From Polynucleobacter nymphae (GTDB lineage: Bacteria > Pseudomonadota > Gammaproteobacteria > Burkholderiales > Burkholderiaceae), in contig NZ_JACVPA010000002.1 of the NCBI RefSeq assembly GCF_018882155.1, forward strand, positions 62,001 through 126,000: a stretch of 64,000 bases of DNA, read 5' to 3'. Numbering within the stretch: position 1 is the stretch's first letter; the number at the start of each line of letters is the position of its first letter. The notes beneath the pieces were generated by a model. That model saw only the letters and a program-made list of their open reading frames with translations, made no database searches and was not told where the DNA came from. Below, in pieces: positions 36,108-45,435 of this stretch. The position numbers and the translations under genes were made by a program.

Positions 36108-37123
36108 CTATTATCGTAACTGGCGCTGCTGGTTTTATCGGCGCAAATATCGTTCAAGCCCTGAATGCGCGTGGTGAAAAAAATATCATTGCCGTGGATG
36201 ATCTTCGCCCCGCAGATAAGTATCGCAATCTTGCTGATTTAGATATCAGCGACTATCTTGATAAAGATGAGTTCTTAGAGGCTTTTAGAAGCGGTAAGTT
36301 TGGCAAAGTAAAAGCAGTATTTCATGAAGGTGCATGCTCTGACACCATGGAGACTGATGGCATTTTCATGATGGCAAATAACTATCGCTACACCATGGAC
36401 CTGCTAGATATTTGCACTGCTCAAAAAGTGCAGCTCTTATATGCATCATCAGCCGCTATCTATGGTGGTTCTGACGTGTTTGTGGAAAGTCGTGAACATG
36501 AGAAGCCACTGAATATCTACGGCTACTCGAAATTTCTATTTGATCAAGTGATGCGTCAGCGTTTTTCTGAGAAAGCCAATACTGCGCAAGTAATTGGCTT
36601 CCGCTACTTCAATGTGTATGGCCCTCGTGAATCACATAAAGGCCGCATGGCGTCTGTAGCCTTTCATCAATATCACCAGTACAAGGCTAACGGCCACGTA
36701 AAACTCTTTGGTGAATATGGTGGTTATGGTCCGGGCGAGCAAAGCCGTGACTTTGTCTCAGTTCAAGACGTAGTGAAAGTAAATCTCTTCTTCTTAGATC
36801 ACCCAGAAATCAGCGGCATCTTTAATTTAGGTAGCGGCAAGGCACAACCTTTTAATGATGTTGCATATGCAGTAGTCAATGCCATGCGTAAGCTGGATAA
36901 AGCCAAACCAGCGACTCTACAAGAGTTGGTAAAAGAAAAAGCGATTGAGTACATTCCATTTCCAGATGCACTCAGAGGTAAATATCAGTGCTTCACTCAA
37001 GCAGACCTCACGAAACTTCGTGCTGCTGGCTATACAGAACCCTTCCTTGATGTTGAGCAAGGCGTCACTCGCTATATTGAGTGGTTAGAGGCGAATTCAG
37101 GCTTCCTGGCTAATCCCCTTTAG
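36104..37123 (+). CDS. hldD: ADP-L-glycero-D-manno-heptose-6-epimerase
   Basis: A 339-residue short-chain dehydrogenase/epimerase forming ADP-L-glycero-D-manno-heptose. The NADP motif [14 protein letters not shown] is at the N-terminus. ASSAAIYGG and YGYSKFLFD give the catalytic S-Y-K. The GTG at 36104, overlapping the hldA TGA (GTGA), is the start. The longer frame back to 36008 would place a nonsense extension before the Rossmann fold. Confidence 0.95.
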   Translation: MTIIVTGAAGFIGANIVQALNARGEKNIIAVDDLRPADKYRNLADLDISDYLDKDEFLEAFRSGKFGKVKAVFHEGACSDTMETDGIFMMANNYRYTMDLLDICTAQKVQLLYASSAAIYGGSDVFVESREHEKPLNIYGYSKFLFDQVMRQRFSEKANTAQVIGFRYFNVYGPRESHKGRMASVAFHQYHQYKANGHVKLFGEYGGYGPGEQSRDFVSVQDVVKVNLFFLDHPEISGIFNLGSGKAQPFNDVAYAVVNAMRKLDKAKPATLQELVKEKAIEYIPFPDALRGKYQCFTQADLTKLRAAGYTEPFLDVEQGVTRYIEWLEANSGFLANPL

Positions 37124-37238
37124 GCTATAAAAGCATCGTTTATAGGTGCTAATTCGCAGGGGTAACTAGGCATCTCTACTAAGCGCCCGTTTACTAGTTT
37201 TGAGCTACCATATTGCTTATAAAAACTAGGGGATTCCT

Positions 37239-40200
37239 ATGCGCAAGATACTTACTGTTATCGCATTCATGCTGTTCTGCAACATAGTTCTCTTTTCATC
37301 TCAATCATTCGCAGCGCCGAGCAAAGATGATGCTGATGTAGAAAATATTAAAGCGCCACCAAGGGACGTAAAGGATATTTTACAAATCCTCAGTCAAACT
37401 CGCCAGGATCAGTCCCTTATAGATAAAGCGAAAAAGACGCTTGCAAAATCCCCTCCATCGACAAGTGACACTAGCGCTCTTAATCACTACTACTATCAGC
37501 GTGCTGTTGCAGAAAATGCATTAGAAAACAGTAAAGAAGCTTTAGAAAATTTTAAAAAAGCTGCGATTGATTATCCTAGTCTCGACATAGCGATGCAACT
37601 AGATGAAAGAATGCAGTATGCCCAGCAAGAGCAAAAAAGGGGTAACTTAGTGCTTGCCAAAAAACTAGTAGAAGATACAAAGGCAATGATTCCCAATAAT
37701 CTGAGTGGATGGAAGATAAGCTCTGGGCAAACTATGGTCGCTATCTGTTTGCAAATGGGAGATTTTGATTGTGCAAATAAAGCGCTTGCTACCCTTGAAG
37801 CAGATTACTCTAATCTGATTAGCGTAGCTAGGAATCCGAATTTTATCTACAGGACGAACTGGCAGTTGGGTTATGAGCGGGCTCGTGGCAGAGTTTTCAT
37901 GTCGGAAGGCAAATTTGTTGAGGCTGAGAGGAGTTTTAGAACTGCTCTAGGTTTAAATAAAACAATTCTTGAGAATGTCAAAGATAGTAATAAGGACGCA
38001 TTAGATAATGATGTCAGGGTATTACAGGATATTTCTAGCACTCCAAGATACGCTTATGGTCAAAGGGCTTCTCTATATAACCAGTTGGCAAATGCTTTTT
38101 TGGGTCAGCGACGCTTGATGGATGCTGAATATTGGGCAAGAGAGTCGGTTGTATTGGCGATTAATCGTGAGGGAGTTAATTCTGCAGGCACCTGTTTTGC
38201 ACTATTAACACTATCAAAAATTATTAGTGAGCAAGGACGTCAGGCTGAGGCGGTGATGTTATCTCAGGCAGCTCTCAAGGTAGCTATGCAATCGACGAAT
38301 TATTCTGCGTCTCCCTTGATTGCTACATCAAGGAAAGTTTTGGCGACATCTCTAGCTGCGGATGGTAAGTACGCCCAAGCAGATAAAGTCTTTAGTGAGA
38401 TGGTTGAAGGTCTTAAGGCCGACCCTGAGATTGCCGCGCGTTATCAATCTGGCGATTTAGATTGGGCGATTGCATTAATTAAAACAGGCAAGGCACCTCA
38501 GGCTGTGACAATGACTGCAGATATGTTGTCTAAGGCCGACGCTCGAATGGAAAAAGGCTCCCCCCGATTGGCAACGATCAGAGCATTTAATGCCTCTGCA
38601 CTCCAAGTGTCTGGGCAGGGATCTCAGGCACTAACACAGTTTAAGCAATCTATTCCGATATTGATTGACCAAGCGCGCAATGATTCAGAAAATGGCTCTT
38701 CAACAATACGTCAAACACAAAGAATGACATTTGTTTTAGAGGAGTATTTAGCCTCACTCGCTCAACAAGCGAAATCTGATCCATCGGGTGCTACAGCAGC
38801 TGAAGCCTTCCAAATTGCTGACCTGGCTCGTGGCAGCGGTGTGCAGCGTGCCTTAACTTCTAGTGCTGCGCGGGCCAACATCTCTGATCCTCAACTTGCT
38901 TCACTTGCTCGTCGTGAGCAAGATTTACAGCAGCGTATCAATACTTTGACAGAGCTCTTAACTGGATTACTCTCTGCACCGCCTGCGCAACAGCTGCCTG
39001 CTGCTCAAACCAAAATTCGTTCTGACATCACTACCTTTAAAGCTCAACGCGAAGATCTTAAAAAAGAGATTGAGCGTAAGTATCCTGATTATGCTGAATT
39101 GGTTGAGCCTAAACCCGCCTCAGTAGAGCGCACTCAAAAAGCCCTTAAGCCTGATGAAGTGCTGATCTCTTGGTATTTTGGCGATAACGTGGGTTATGTT
39201 TGGGCTATTACTAAAGATAAGCCTGCGCAATTTGCCCAGCTTACTATTGGTCGTGCACAAATGGCCAAAGAAGTTGCTCAGTTGCGTAAAGCCTTAGATC
39301 CTGGCGTTGCTACTATTGATGAGATTCCCGCTTTTGATGTGGCGCTTGCCAATCAACTCTATCAACAGGTACTCGCTCCAGTACAAAGTGCCTTTGCTGG
39401 TAAAAAAGTGATGTTGACTGTGCCTCATGCTGAGTTAGGCCAGCTGCCTTTATCACTGTTGGTAACTAAGCCAACTACTCAACCTGCTAAGGGGGGTGCA
39501 ACCCCGTTCCTTGGATACAAGACTGTTCCTTGGTTAACGAGAGACATTGCTGTTGCTCAAGTGCCTTCCGTTACTGCCCTGACTGCACTACGCTCCTTGC
39601 CAGTAGGCAATCCTAATCGCAAGAACTTTATTGGGTTTGGTGACCCTTACTTTAGTGCCCAGCAAGAGCAGCAAGCTGACAAACAGGTAAAGGCTACTCA
39701 GCTAGCAACCCGAGGAGTGCCACTGAACTTACGTAGCGCACCTAAGACCTCCGGTGTGAGTTCTGCTGAGTTAGCACTCTTGCCACGCTTACCTGATACC
39801 AGCCTTGAGTTAGAAGAGATTGGTAAAGCGATTGGTGCGGGTGATGGCGATATCTTCTTGCATAAACAAGCTTCAGTAAAGCAAGTGATGTCGACAGACT
39901 TATCTAATCGCAAGGTAGTGATGTTCGCTACTCATGGTTTAGTCCCAGGGGAGCTCAACGGTCTGACTCAACCAGCACTAGCACTATCGTCTCCTGATGT
40001 CACAGGCGATAAAGATGATGGCCTCTTAACGATGGACAAAGTTCTGACCTTAAAGTTAGACGCTGACTGGGTAGTACTCTCTGCTTGTAATACGGCAGCG
40101 GGTGAGGGTGCTGGCTCTGAAGCAGTCTCTGGTCTTGGTAGAGCCTTCTTCTTCGCTGGTGCTAAAGCCCTCTTGGTCTCTAACTGGCCAGTAGACTCGG

Positions 40201-40391
40201 TTGCCTCTAGAACCATGATGACCGATCTCTTTAAGAATCAGCAAAAGGCCCAAGGTACTAGTAAGGCTGAACTCCTCAGACAAGCCATGCTCAACCAAAT
40301 TGACCAAGGTGGCATGAAAGAAGGCGCTAATATGAAGTATGCCTATGCCCACCCCTTGTTCTGGGCTCCCTTTGTAGTAGTGGGGGATTGA
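37239..40391 (+). CDS. secreted TPR-CHAT domain protease
   Basis: A 1050-residue protein with a signal peptide ending near SQSFAAPS. A long TPR/helical region follows (about residues 60-540), then a coiled-coil stretch (about 555-640), then a C-terminal CHAT caspase-like domain (about 750-1050). The candidate catalytic His899 is in VVMFATHG and Cys950 in VVLSACNTAAGEG. The end AHPLFWAPFVVVGD is typical of CHAT. CHAT proteases act in bacterial immunity and regulated cleavage, but most of those are cytoplasmic. This one is exported. Shine-Dalgarno AGGGGA precedes the ATG. The first half looks more AT-rich than the second. It heads a three-gene unit. Confidence 0.9.
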   Translation: MRKILTVIAFMLFCNIVLFSSQSFAAPSKDDADVENIKAPPRDVKDILQILSQTRQDQSLIDKAKKTLAKSPPSTSDTSALNHYYYQRAVAENALENSKEALENFKKAAIDYPSLDIAMQLDERMQYAQQEQKRGNLVLAKKLVEDTKAMIPNNLSGWKISSGQTMVAICLQMGDFDCANKALATLEADYSNLISVARNPNFIYRTNWQLGYERARGRVFMSEGKFVEAERSFRTALGLNKTILENVKDSNKDALDNDVRVLQDISSTPRYAYGQRASLYNQLANAFLGQRRLMDAEYWARESVVLAINREGVNSAGTCFALLTLSKIISEQGRQAEAVMLSQAALKVAMQSTNYSASPLIATSRKVLATSLAADGKYAQADKVFSEMVEGLKADPEIAARYQSGDLDWAIALIKTGKAPQAVTMTADMLSKADARMEKGSPRLATIRAFNASALQVSGQGSQALTQFKQSIPILIDQARNDSENGSSTIRQTQRMTFVLEEYLASLAQQAKSDPSGATAAEAFQIADLARGSGVQRALTSSAARANISDPQLASLARREQDLQQRINTLTELLTGLLSAPPAQQLPAAQTKIRSDITTFKAQREDLKKEIERKYPDYAELVEPKPASVERTQKALKPDEVLISWYFGDNVGYVWAITKDKPAQFAQLTIGRAQMAKEVAQLRKALDPGVATIDEIPAFDVALANQLYQQVLAPVQSAFAGKKVMLTVPHAELGQLPLSLLVTKPTTQPAKGGATPFLGYKTVPWLTRDIAVAQVPSVTALTALRSLPVGNPNRKNFIGFGDPYFSAQQEQQADKQVKATQLATRGVPLNLRSAPKTSGVSSAELALLPRLPDTSLELEEIGKAIGAGDGDIFLHKQASVKQVMSTDLSNRKVVMFATHGLVPGELNGLTQPALALSSPDVTGDKDDGLLTMDKVLTLKLDADWVVLSACNTAAGEGAGSEAVSGLGRAFFFAGAKALLVSNWPVDSVASRTMMTDLFKNQQKAQGTSKAELLRQAMLNQIDQGGMKEGANMKYAYAHPLFWAPFVVVGD

Positions 40392-40435
40392 TTTAAGATC
40401 TAGTTATCGATCCTATTTAATTATTGAAAGCCTTT

Positions 40436-40873
40436 ATGAAATTGAGTCATATATTACTTGCTGCATCACTGCTCGTTTCTTCCCAGTGGAGTATTGCTGC
40501 TGCTTTGATTAGTGCAAAAGAAGCAGCTTTGCCACCGGCAGCAGGCGCACTTGCTACTCGCGGTATTTCTCGTGGGCCAGCGATTAAGTTGACCTCACCA
40601 GAAGCCGATACACCAGTAGCTGCTCCATTCGATTTCAAGGTGAGTTTTGAGCCACGCGGTGATGCAAAGATTGATCCAAGTTCTGTCAAAGTGGTTTACA
40701 TGAAATCACCTTTTGTAGACTTAACTCCCCGCCTGAAGAACGCTATCTCTGCTAATGGTATTGATTTTGCAAAAGCAGATGTACCTCCAGGAACCCATAC
40801 CATCCGTGTAACGGTTAAAGATACCGAGGGACGCGAAACAAATTCAGTATTGAATTTGGTAGTTAATAAATAA
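40436..40873 (+). CDS. small exported Ig-like protein, candidate CHAT partner
   Basis: A 145-residue protein. The signal peptide ends around SIAAAL. Then come a short linker with two Arg (GALATRGISRGPAI) and a beta-rich domain of about 90 residues whose pattern resembles an Ig/CalX-type fold (KLTSPEADTPVAAPF ... GTHTIRVTVKDTEGRETN). No known family is recognised with certainty. ATG 40436 gives a normal signal peptide and is preferred to TTG 40424. It lies 44 bp after the CHAT gene and its TAA overlaps the ATG of the next gene. It could be a substrate or regulator of the CHAT protease (inference). Confidence 0.65.
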   Translation: MKLSHILLAASLLVSSQWSIAAALISAKEAALPPAAGALATRGISRGPAIKLTSPEADTPVAAPFDFKVSFEPRGDAKIDPSSVKVVYMKSPFVDLTPRLKNAISANGIDFAKADVPPGTHTIRVTVKDTEGRETNSVLNLVVNK

Positions 40874-41655
40874 TGAATTGCCCATATTGCCTATCTGAGG
40901 TTTCAGAAGAGGCTCACGTCTGCAAGACTTGTAGTCGTGACCTGTATCTTTTGAAACCGATGATGACTAAAATTGCTAGCCTAGAAGGTCAATTGGCTAA
41001 AGCTCCTAGCCAAGAAGTGAATGAACTCAGAATTGCTGAGCTTGAATACTTGCTGGATGAACAAAATCAGAAACTTGCAAATAGGTCTTTATTCACCTGG
41101 ATAAAAGATATTGCTCTTTATCTGATCGTGCCATTACTTTTATTGTTGCTAGCACATTGGTTGATTGCGATTGTTTATGACACCAAGATGATTTATCTGC
41201 GCATCATTTCCATGATTCTGCCGCTACCCTTTGCCTATTTCTTATTTAAGGCCCATGCGCACAAGCTTTTCCCCTGGTTTATTGGTGTAGTCTTTCTGGC
41301 GATTGCTTCCGTGATTGGTATGAGTTGGATTACTAGCTTGGCGGATCATTCGCCTGTTTGGCCACAGAACCTATTTGAATGGAGAGAAGTTTTAGAGTAT
41401 TCCGCGAGTATTGCTTTCAGTTTCTTAACAGGAATGCTGCTTGGCGGAGTTGCCTATGCAAATAAACAGAGGCGTCGTCAATCTGGCATCATGAGTGCGC
41501 TGATTAAAGTAGCATCAACTCAATCTGCAGGTGGTGTTTCTATTCAAGGTATGCATGGTCTTATGAAGGCCCTCCAAGAGTATGGTGGCACAGTGGTTGC
41601 ATTGGGAACCACAGCTGTATCCATCTACACAGGTCTTAAAGGAATTATTGGTTAA
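40873..41655 (+). CDS. zinc-ribbon multi-pass membrane protein, unrecognised
   Basis: A 260-residue protein. An N-terminal zinc ribbon CPYC ... CKTC lies at residues 3-20. Then come a coiled-coil heptad stretch (about 35-65), four hydrophobic helices (about 75-195), and a cytoplasmic tail with a final Gly/Ala-rich hydrophobic segment (GGTVVALGTTAVSIYTGLKG). It is translationally coupled to the Ig-like gene (TAATG). No function is known. The zinc ribbon plus helices suggests a sensor or scaffold in the inner membrane. Confidence 0.6.
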   Translation: MNCPYCLSEVSEEAHVCKTCSRDLYLLKPMMTKIASLEGQLAKAPSQEVNELRIAELEYLLDEQNQKLANRSLFTWIKDIALYLIVPLLLLLLAHWLIAIVYDTKMIYLRIISMILPLPFAYFLFKAHAHKLFPWFIGVVFLAIASVIGMSWITSLADHSPVWPQNLFEWREVLEYSASIAFSFLTGMLLGGVAYANKQRRRQSGIMSALIKVASTQSAGGVSIQGMHGLMKALQEYGGTVVALGTTAVSIYTGLKGIIG

Positions 41656-41727
41656 GTAGGTATTAGCTTATTTTTTTGTAATCCCTAAAATATAGTCATC
41701 ACTATCCATCTTCATTCGTTATAAATG

Positions 41728-41759
41728 ATCCACGTGCACTTTGTGTCCGTGGATTTTTT
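41728..41759 (+). terminator. intrinsic terminator before comEA-like gene
   Basis: ATCCACG pairs with CGTGGAT and inner GCAC with GTGT around a TTT loop, with one T-C mismatch, followed by six T. It follows the zinc-ribbon gene by 72 bp and ends 19 nt before the next ATG. It could also attenuate that gene. Confidence 0.75.
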
Positions 41760-41778
41760 ATTTACTTTTGGAGAACAA

Positions 41779-42189
41779 ATGATGAGACATTTTAATAATT
41801 TAATCCGAGCTGCCGCTCTTTCAGCAACTTTAGCATTTGTGTCTTTAGGTGTTACTGCATCTCCGATCAATGTGAATACTGCTTCGCAATCTGAATTAGA
41901 GAGTATTAAAGGAATTGGGCCATCTAAGGCAAAAACAATTATTGCTGAGCGCTTGGATGGTGGCCATTTTCAAGATGCAAATGATTTACAGAAGCGGGTA
42001 CGAGGCATTGGCATGAAATCAGTGGAAAAGATGGTAGATAACGGTTTAACGATTGAGGCTCCTAGCTCCTTTCGAGAGCCCAACGGCAGAACTAAGAAAG
42101 AGGGTGGAGCCTCTAGTAGACGCAATTCTCGTACTCAAACTGGTAATCGCCATCAGCCGGAGCGTTCGGGAGCAGGTCGCAGAAATTAA
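41779..42189 (+). CDS. ComEA-like helix-hairpin-helix DNA-binding protein with basic tail
   Basis: A 136-residue exported protein. The signal peptide ends TASPINV. Two HhH motifs follow (VNTASQSELESIKGIGPSKA and VRGIGMKSVEKM), as in ComEA, which binds incoming DNA in the periplasm during natural transformation. The last 40 residues are low-complexity and rich in Arg, Ser and Gly (RTKKEGGASSRRNSRT), unusual for ComEA, and may add nonspecific DNA binding. The ATG at 41779 has GGAG upstream. The gene precedes cysM, as in other Burkholderiales. Confidence 0.85.
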   Translation: MMRHFNNLIRAAALSATLAFVSLGVTASPINVNTASQSELESIKGIGPSKAKTIIAERLDGGHFQDANDLQKRVRGIGMKSVEKMVDNGLTIEAPSSFREPNGRTKKEGGASSRRNSRTQTGNRHQPERSGAGRRN

Positions 42190-42218
42190 GCCCTTACGCA
42201 TATAGGTTTGCTTATGGC

Positions 42219-42224
42219 TAAAAT
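42219..42224 (+). promoter_or_regulatory. putative -10 of leaderless cysM
   Basis: TAAAAT (5 of 6) ends exactly six bases before the cysM ATG. There is no Shine-Dalgarno. It lies 29 bp downstream of the comEA-like stop. The -35 is not clear. Confidence 0.45.
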
Positions 42225-42230
42225 GGCTAC

Positions 42231-43142
42231 ATGAGCAAACCTTCTTACCTAACTATTTCACAAACTGTAGGCAATACACCTTTAGTACAGTTACTACGGA
42301 TTCCAGGGCTCGAGAACTCGACTCGTAATAATGTAATTTTGGGTAAGTTAGAAGGTAATAATCCAGCCGGGTCGGTGAAAGACCGACCTGCGCTGTCGAT
42401 GATCATGCGTGCACAAGAGCGCGGTGAAATTAAACCTGGTGATACCTTAATTGAAGCAACGAGTGGGAATACTGGTATTGCTTTGGCTATGACAGCCGCG
42501 ATGTTGGGCTACAAGATGGTATTGGTGATGCCAGAAAATCAAAGTATTGAGCGCCGTCAAAGTATGGCTGCCTATGGAGCTGAACTGATTCTGACTGCTG
42601 CCTCTGGTGGTATGGAGTTTGCTCGAGACTATGCACTCCAGCTCCAACGCGAAGGACGCGGTAGATTATTAGATCAGTTTGCCAACCCTGATAATCCGCG
42701 AGCCCATATTGAAACTACTGGGCCTGAGATTTGGCGCGATACCGATGGGCAAGTTACCCATTTTATTTCTGCGATGGGTACTACCGGAACAATTACTGGT
42801 GTCTCGACTTATCTCAAGTCGATGAATGCCGCTATTCAGATTATTGGTGCGCAGCCTGAAGAGGGTTCACAAATTCCAGGGATCCGCAAATGGGCTCCCG
42901 AATATCTCCCCAAGATTTACCAAGGCGATAGAGTAGATCGAATTGAATACGTCACGCAAGCGGACGCTGAAGAGATGGCACGTCGTTTAGCAGCAGAAGA
43001 GGGTATCTTCTGCGGCATATCCGCTGGTGGTGCTTTAGTTGTAGCCCTGCGCATTGCGCGTCAGGTTGAGAATGCTACGATTGTCTTTATTGTTTGCGAC
43101 CGTGGTGACCGCTATTTATCTACCGGGGTATTTCCGGCCTAA
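42231..43142 (+). CDS. cysM: cysteine synthase B
   Basis: A 303-residue PLP-dependent O-acetylserine (thiol)lyase of the CysM type, which can also use thiosulfate. The PLP Lys50 is in NNPAGSVKDRPA. TSGNTGIALA and GTTGTITGV bind the substrate and cofactor phosphate. CGISAGGALVVAL is near the end. It converges on mltB with a 4-bp overlap. A TAAAAT element lies six bases before its ATG. Confidence 0.96.
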   Translation: MSKPSYLTISQTVGNTPLVQLLRIPGLENSTRNNVILGKLEGNNPAGSVKDRPALSMIMRAQERGEIKPGDTLIEATSGNTGIALAMTAAMLGYKMVLVMPENQSIERRQSMAAYGAELILTAASGGMEFARDYALQLQREGRGRLLDQFANPDNPRAHIETTGPEIWRDTDGQVTHFISAMGTTGTITGVSTYLKSMNAAIQIIGAQPEEGSQIPGIRKWAPEYLPKIYQGDRVDRIEYVTQADAEEMARRLAAEEGIFCGISAGGALVVALRIARQVENATIVFIVCDRGDRYLSTGVFPA

Positions 43143-44425
43143 CTTGCTTTAGGCTTTTTCTTTGTGTGAGATTTCTTGTGCTTAGGTTTTTCACTGGCAC
43201 TTGTTCTGTTTATTGTTTTGCTAGTGCTGTCTACTGGCACTACGCTTTGATTCTTATATCCCAGAGCCTCTGCAAACTCAGCAACACTTTGTGCATAGAA
43301 GTAACTCCGGTTGTATTGCACAATCGAAAGAAAGTTATTTAAGCCTACAAAGTATTGAACTTGGTCTGTGCCATCTTTATCTGGGTAGGGTAGATCCACA
43401 ATAAAGGCTTTACTGTTAGGTTCAACACCACCACTTTGCAGATCACCTTGTTGTTTAGTCAAAATCCCTTTTTCAATCAGCTCTTGAACTGTATGTTTTA
43501 GCTGTGGTTCTCCATCAGCCAGATCATTGGCGGCTAGTATGGCATTGGCTTGCACAGGAAAAGAAATGGGCATGCCAGTCTGCCAACCATGTTTTTTCAT
43601 GAAGTTGCCAACACTAGCAATGGCATCTTTTGGGCTTTGCTTTAAATCGATTTTGCCGTCGCCATCACCATCGATTGCAAAGCTACGAATACTGCTGGGC
43701 ATAAACTGCGGAAGACCTATCGCACCCGCATAAGAGCTATTCTGGTTTAAGCAGGCACTAAAGCGAGCACTATTGACGCTTTGGATATTGTTCTTTGCTG
43801 GTAACTTGCCGCCAGCTTCGGTCCAACATAAAAGGATGAGTTCTTTGAGTTGGTCTTTAAAAAGTTGCTCACGGGCAGGTTTATTGGGCGTCTCAGGGTA
43901 ACTAAAGGCTAGGGTAGATAAGACATCCTTTACCCGGAAATTACCAGTCTGGCGTCCATAGATGGTCTCAATGCCAATAATGGCAACAATGATCTCGGCG
44001 GGAACCCCAGAATCCTGTTCAACTTGGCTCAAAAAGGCCTGATTTTCTTCCCAAAAGGCCTTTCCAGCCTTCAGGCGGACAGGTTCAATAAAGCGCTTAC
44101 GGTAGGCCAGCCAATTTTTCTTAAAAGTGCCCGATGGGGGTAATACCAATTTGCGTATTGAAGGAATCGTTTTAGCATCTACAAAGCCCGATTCTAGGCT
44201 TTGCAGGGGAATTTCTTGGGCCTGGGAAACTTGGCTGAGTAATTCATTGAGGTTTTGACTGACTCGCACTTCAGTAGCTGCATCATCAGCTTGGTTTACG
44301 ATGGATTGCTCTGGCTTGGTTGGTGGCGTTGGCATGCTAGAGCAGGCGGCGAGAAGCAAGGCTAGCATTAAGCAGCAAACACGAAGATGCATGCGCGCTG
44401 TGATGGATTGTTGAGAAATAAACAC
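43139..44425 (-). CDS. mltB: membrane-bound lytic murein transglycosylase B
   Basis: A 428-residue SLT2-family (MltB) lytic transglycosylase, cleaving glycan strands of peptidoglycan. The lipobox is LLAAC in ALLLAACSS, so it is an outer-membrane lipoprotein. The catalytic Glu is in AIIGIETIYGRQTG. GAIGLPQFMPSSIRSFAIDGDGDG is the family signature in position. The start is uncertain. GTG 44425 follows a perfect TATAAT by ten bases, whereas ATG 44392 gives a standard-length lipoprotein signal. The C-terminal tail is Lys/Ser-rich. Confidence 0.9.
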   Translation of the reverse strand: MFISQQSITARMHLRVCCLMLALLLAACSSMPTPPTKPEQSIVNQADDAATEVRVSQNLNELLSQVSQAQEIPLQSLESGFVDAKTIPSIRKLVLPPSGTFKKNWLAYRKRFIEPVRLKAGKAFWEENQAFLSQVEQDSGVPAEIIVAIIGIETIYGRQTGNFRVKDVLSTLAFSYPETPNKPAREQLFKDQLKELILLCWTEAGGKLPAKNNIQSVNSARFSACLNQNSSYAGAIGLPQFMPSSIRSFAIDGDGDGKIDLKQSPKDAIASVGNFMKKHGWQTGMPISFPVQANAILAANDLADGEPQLKHTVQELIEKGILTKQQGDLQSGGVEPNSKAFIVDLPYPDKDGTDQVQYFVGLNNFLSIVQYNRSYFYAQSVAEFAEALGYKNQSVVPVDSTSKTINRTSASEKPKHKKSHTKKKPKAS

Positions 44426-44435
44426 GTTTTCTGAG

Positions 44436-44441
44436 ATTATA
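44436..44441 (-). promoter_or_regulatory. putative -10 of mltB
   Basis: On the minus strand this reads TATAAT, a perfect -10, ten bases before GTG 44425. The predicted +1 is about 4 nt before that GTG, an almost leaderless transcript if that start is used. Confidence 0.4.
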
Positions 44442-44475
44442 AAAATAAGAATTTTGCTATTAAGGATTTAGAGTA

Positions 44476-45396
44476 ATGACAACAGGATACATAACTCATC
44501 CAGACTTTCTGAAACATGAGATGGGAAGTCATCATCCAGAATGTCCCGAACGAATTCAGGCGATCAATGATCAATTGATCCGTAGTGGCGTAGATCGCTT
44601 CCTTCATCATTTGGATGCCCCCTTAGCAACCGAAGATCAATTGGAATTAGTACACAGTCCAGACCATGTTGCATTTGTCAAAGATAGCGCTCCAGAGAGT
44701 GGTTACTTCATGCTTGATGGTGACACTATTATGAACCCTCATACCTATAGGGCATCATTGCGTGCAGCAGGCGCTGCAATAGCGGGCGTTGATGCAGTGA
44801 TGAAAGGTGAAGTCAATAACGTTTTTTGTGCTGTCAGGCCACCTGGACATCATGCTGAGCCAACGCGCTCTATGGGTTTTTGTGTGTTCGATAACGTTGC
44901 AGTTGCAGCCCGTTATGCTCAGGAAGCCTATGGCATTAAGCGTGTCGCGATTATTGATTTTGATGTGCATCACGGTAATGGCACCGAGGCTGCGTTTTTC
45001 AACGACCCCAGCGTCATGATGTGTAGCTTTTTTCAGCACCCTTTTTATCCATACAGCGGATTAGATCCTTCGGACAATATGGTGAATGTACCTTTGCCTG
45101 CATCTACTCGCGGTGATGTAGTTCGCTCGATTGTGGAAGAGCGCTGGTTGCCAGCCTTACGCAACTTTGAGCCAGAGCTCATCATCATTTCTGCAGGATT
45201 TGATGCGCATCGTGAAGATGACTTAGGTCAAATGGGTTTAGTGGAAGATGACTATGTTTGGATCACTCAGCGTCTTAAGGAAATTGCAAAAGATTACGCG
45301 CAAGGTCGTATTGTGAGCTGCCTAGAAGGAGGCTACAACCTTTCTGCCCTAGGCCGAAGCGTAGTAGCTCATGTCAAGGCGCTAGCAGACATTTAA
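44476..45396 (+). CDS. histone deacetylase / acetylpolyamine amidohydrolase family protein
   Basis: A 306-residue zinc hydrolase of the arginase/deacetylase fold. Marks are HPECPERIQAI at the N-terminus, RPPGHHAE with the catalytic His pair, IDFDVHHGNGTEAAF with zinc ligands, and SAGFDAHREDDLG with the third ligand. Bacterial members act on acetylpolyamines or acetylated metabolites and sometimes on proteins. The substrate here is unknown. AAGGA precedes the ATG. It diverges from mltB and is followed by an acyl-CoA ligase. Confidence 0.92.
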   Translation: MTTGYITHPDFLKHEMGSHHPECPERIQAINDQLIRSGVDRFLHHLDAPLATEDQLELVHSPDHVAFVKDSAPESGYFMLDGDTIMNPHTYRASLRAAGAAIAGVDAVMKGEVNNVFCAVRPPGHHAEPTRSMGFCVFDNVAVAARYAQEAYGIKRVAIIDFDVHHGNGTEAAFFNDPSVMMCSFFQHPFYPYSGLDPSDNMVNVPLPASTRGDVVRSIVEERWLPALRNFEPELIIISAGFDAHREDDLGQMGLVEDDYVWITQRLKEIAKDYAQGRIVSCLEGGYNLSALGRSVVAHVKALADI

Positions 45397-45435
45397 CTTA
45401 CCCCAATGGAATTAAAGAACGGTTATTGAAAGTGC

